64,000 nt of DNA, taken from assembly GCA_020637795.1 (NCBI GenBank), contig JACKJT010000001.1, forward strand, positions 1,837,698-1,901,697, given 5' to 3'. Position 1 is the first letter of the stretch. Every line of letters starts with the position of its first letter. Below are positions 63,348 to 64,000 of this stretch, in pieces. This DNA is from Hoeflea sp. (GTDB lineage Bacteria > Pseudomonadota > Alphaproteobacteria > Rhizobiales > Rhizobiaceae). A model generated the notes under the pieces. That model was given only the letters and a program-made list of their open reading frames with translations, did not search any database and had not been told where the DNA came from. Position numbers and translations under genes: made by a program.

Positions 63348-63383
63348 AAAGACCGCCCGGTCTCAATGGACCGGGCGGTCTTT
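63348..63383. terminator. Bidirectional rho-independent terminator
   Basis: Perfect 14-base stem (AAAGACCGCCCGGT and complement) with an 8-base loop and flanking A and T runs, 6 bases after the TAXI receptor stop. Ends the operon and probably also the convergent flavin reductase gene. Confidence 0.9.
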
Positions 63384-63441
63384 CAATAGCTGGCCTTCTC
63401 GAGGGCTTGGCGAAGGAAAAGACCCCGCACAGGTAGCTCGC

Positions 63442-63936
63442 TCAGAGCGGCTCGAGCCGGTGGAAGCGGGACTGGCCATAGACCAGCGGCGCGCCTTCGC
63501 TGATCCTGATCTGCATGATCTCACCGATGAACACCGTATGGCTGCCGGCTTCGACCATTTCCGACACGTCGCAGGAAAAGCCGATCAGCGCCTCGTCGAG
63601 AAGCGGCAGGCCGCGGTCGTCCTCGACCCAGTGGCCTTCGGCGAACTTGTCCTCGCCGGTGACCCCTTCTGCGCCGGCAAAGCGCATGGCGAGCGGGCTG
63701 GCCGGATCGGGAAGAAGGTTGACGTTGAAGGTCCCGGATTCGCGGATGGCGGCGCAGGTACCGGTCTTGCGGTTGACGCAGGCCAGAAGGCTGGGCGGTT
63801 CGGCCGAGACCGAACAGACCGCCGTGGCGGTGATGCCGCGCCGCTCGGCCCCGTGGCGGGCGGTGATGATGGTCACCGCGCCGGGAAAGCGGGCCATGGC
63901 CGCGCGGAATGTGGCGTGATCGATGCCCATGCCCAT
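63442..63936 (-). CDS. Flavin reductase-like protein
   Basis: 164 residues from ATG 63936 (63930 also possible). FPGAVTIITARHGAERRGITATAVCSVSAEPPSLLACVNR is the hallmark of the RutF/HpaC family. It starts 1 base after the stop of the upstream gene, so it is probably the reductase partner of that truncated gene, which would be its monooxygenase. Confidence 0.88.
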   Translation of the reverse strand: MGMGIDHATFRAAMARFPGAVTIITARHGAERRGITATAVCSVSAEPPSLLACVNRKTGTCAAIRESGTFNVNLLPDPASPLAMRFAGAEGVTGEDKFAEGHWVEDDRGLPLLDEALIGFSCDVSEMVEAGSHTVFIGEIMQIRISEGAPLVYGQSRFHRLEPL

Positions 63937-63937
63937 C

Positions 63938-64000
63938 TTACGCCGCCTTGAGCTCAGTGAGATAGGCCTCGGCCGCATCGGGATCGGCGAACCAGGGGAA
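63938..64000 (-). CDS. C-terminal end of an upstream gene, window edge
   Basis: The last 20 residues and stop codon of a frame that begins outside the window: FPWFADPDAAEAYLTELKAA. Adjacent to the flavin reductase start. Too short to identify; a monooxygenase component is likely from context only. Confidence 0.55.
   Translation of the reverse strand, partial: FPWFADPDAAEAYLTELKAA

Overview
The window looks like a chromosomal or megaplasmid segment of a GC-rich alphaproteobacterium. It most resembles a Rhizobiales/Hyphomicrobiales organism of the Rhizobiaceae-Phyllobacteriaceae type. The evidence is a complete glycerol ABC operon of the rhizobial glpDSTPQ-V layout, many ABC and TRAP uptake systems for small polar compounds, and strong GC bias in third codon positions. 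The species cannot be named from the sequence.

Bases 1 to about 19,500 form an AT-richer, gene-poor accessory island. The left end holds a hypothetical gene cut by the window edge and a PIN-domain protein. Next comes a tightly coupled plus-strand cassette: a putative PD-(D/E)XK nuclease (3010-3921), a small basic protein (4005-4484), a AAA+ ATPase (4481-6574) and an M41 zinc protease (6567-7343). The last two look like an FtsH split into two soluble subunits, with the break inside the AAA lid. Two adjacent perfect palindromes precede the cassette, and 21-bp-periodic repeats plus a set of AAACG-C-CGTTT palindromes follow it. On the minus strand (13635 to 9003) lies a defence-like operon: the C-terminal stub of a large restriction-modification protein, a winged-helix PD-(D/E)XK nuclease, a ComEC-type metallo-beta-lactamase-fold protein and a DUF262-DUF1524 (GmrSD-like) nuclease. 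An IS21-family element (about 13636-16144) has destroyed the restriction-modification gene and cut a small phage-like gene on its other side. The island ends with a chain of small overlapping phage-like genes, an AlpA/excisionase-type regulator and a tyrosine integrase. A 14-base match to the 3' end of a tRNA-Ser gene at 19485-19498 is probably the distal attachment site.

From 19,626 on, the DNA is ordinary GC-rich catabolic chromosome. 19626-25609: an opine/amino-acid-type oxidoreductase set with a RidA protein, fed by a TRAP transporter under a divergent LysR regulator (25711-26628). 26782-35702: a polyamine- or amino-acid-type catabolic operon (RidA, FAD amine oxidoreductase, acetylpolyamine-amidohydrolase-like protein, beta-keto-acid cleavage enzyme, class III aminotransferase, PotABCD-like ABC transporter) with a divergent LysR gene (35760-36719). 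36871-46315: glycerol utilisation (glpD, glpS, glpT, glpP, glpQ, a DUF2160 membrane protein, glpV), followed past a terminator by two orphan GlpP/GlpQ-like permeases.

47309-55182: a LuxR-type regulator, a second Pot-type ABC transporter, a NylB-like serine hydrolase and a YtcJ-like amidohydrolase, suggesting uptake and hydrolysis of amide- or ester-containing polyamine-like compounds. 55243-57517: a two-component flavin monooxygenase with a divergent MarR regulator. 57581-63341: a LysR regulator, a sulfatase-superfamily hydrolase and a TAXI-type TRAP transporter. The right edge holds another flavin reductase and the last codons of an upstream gene.
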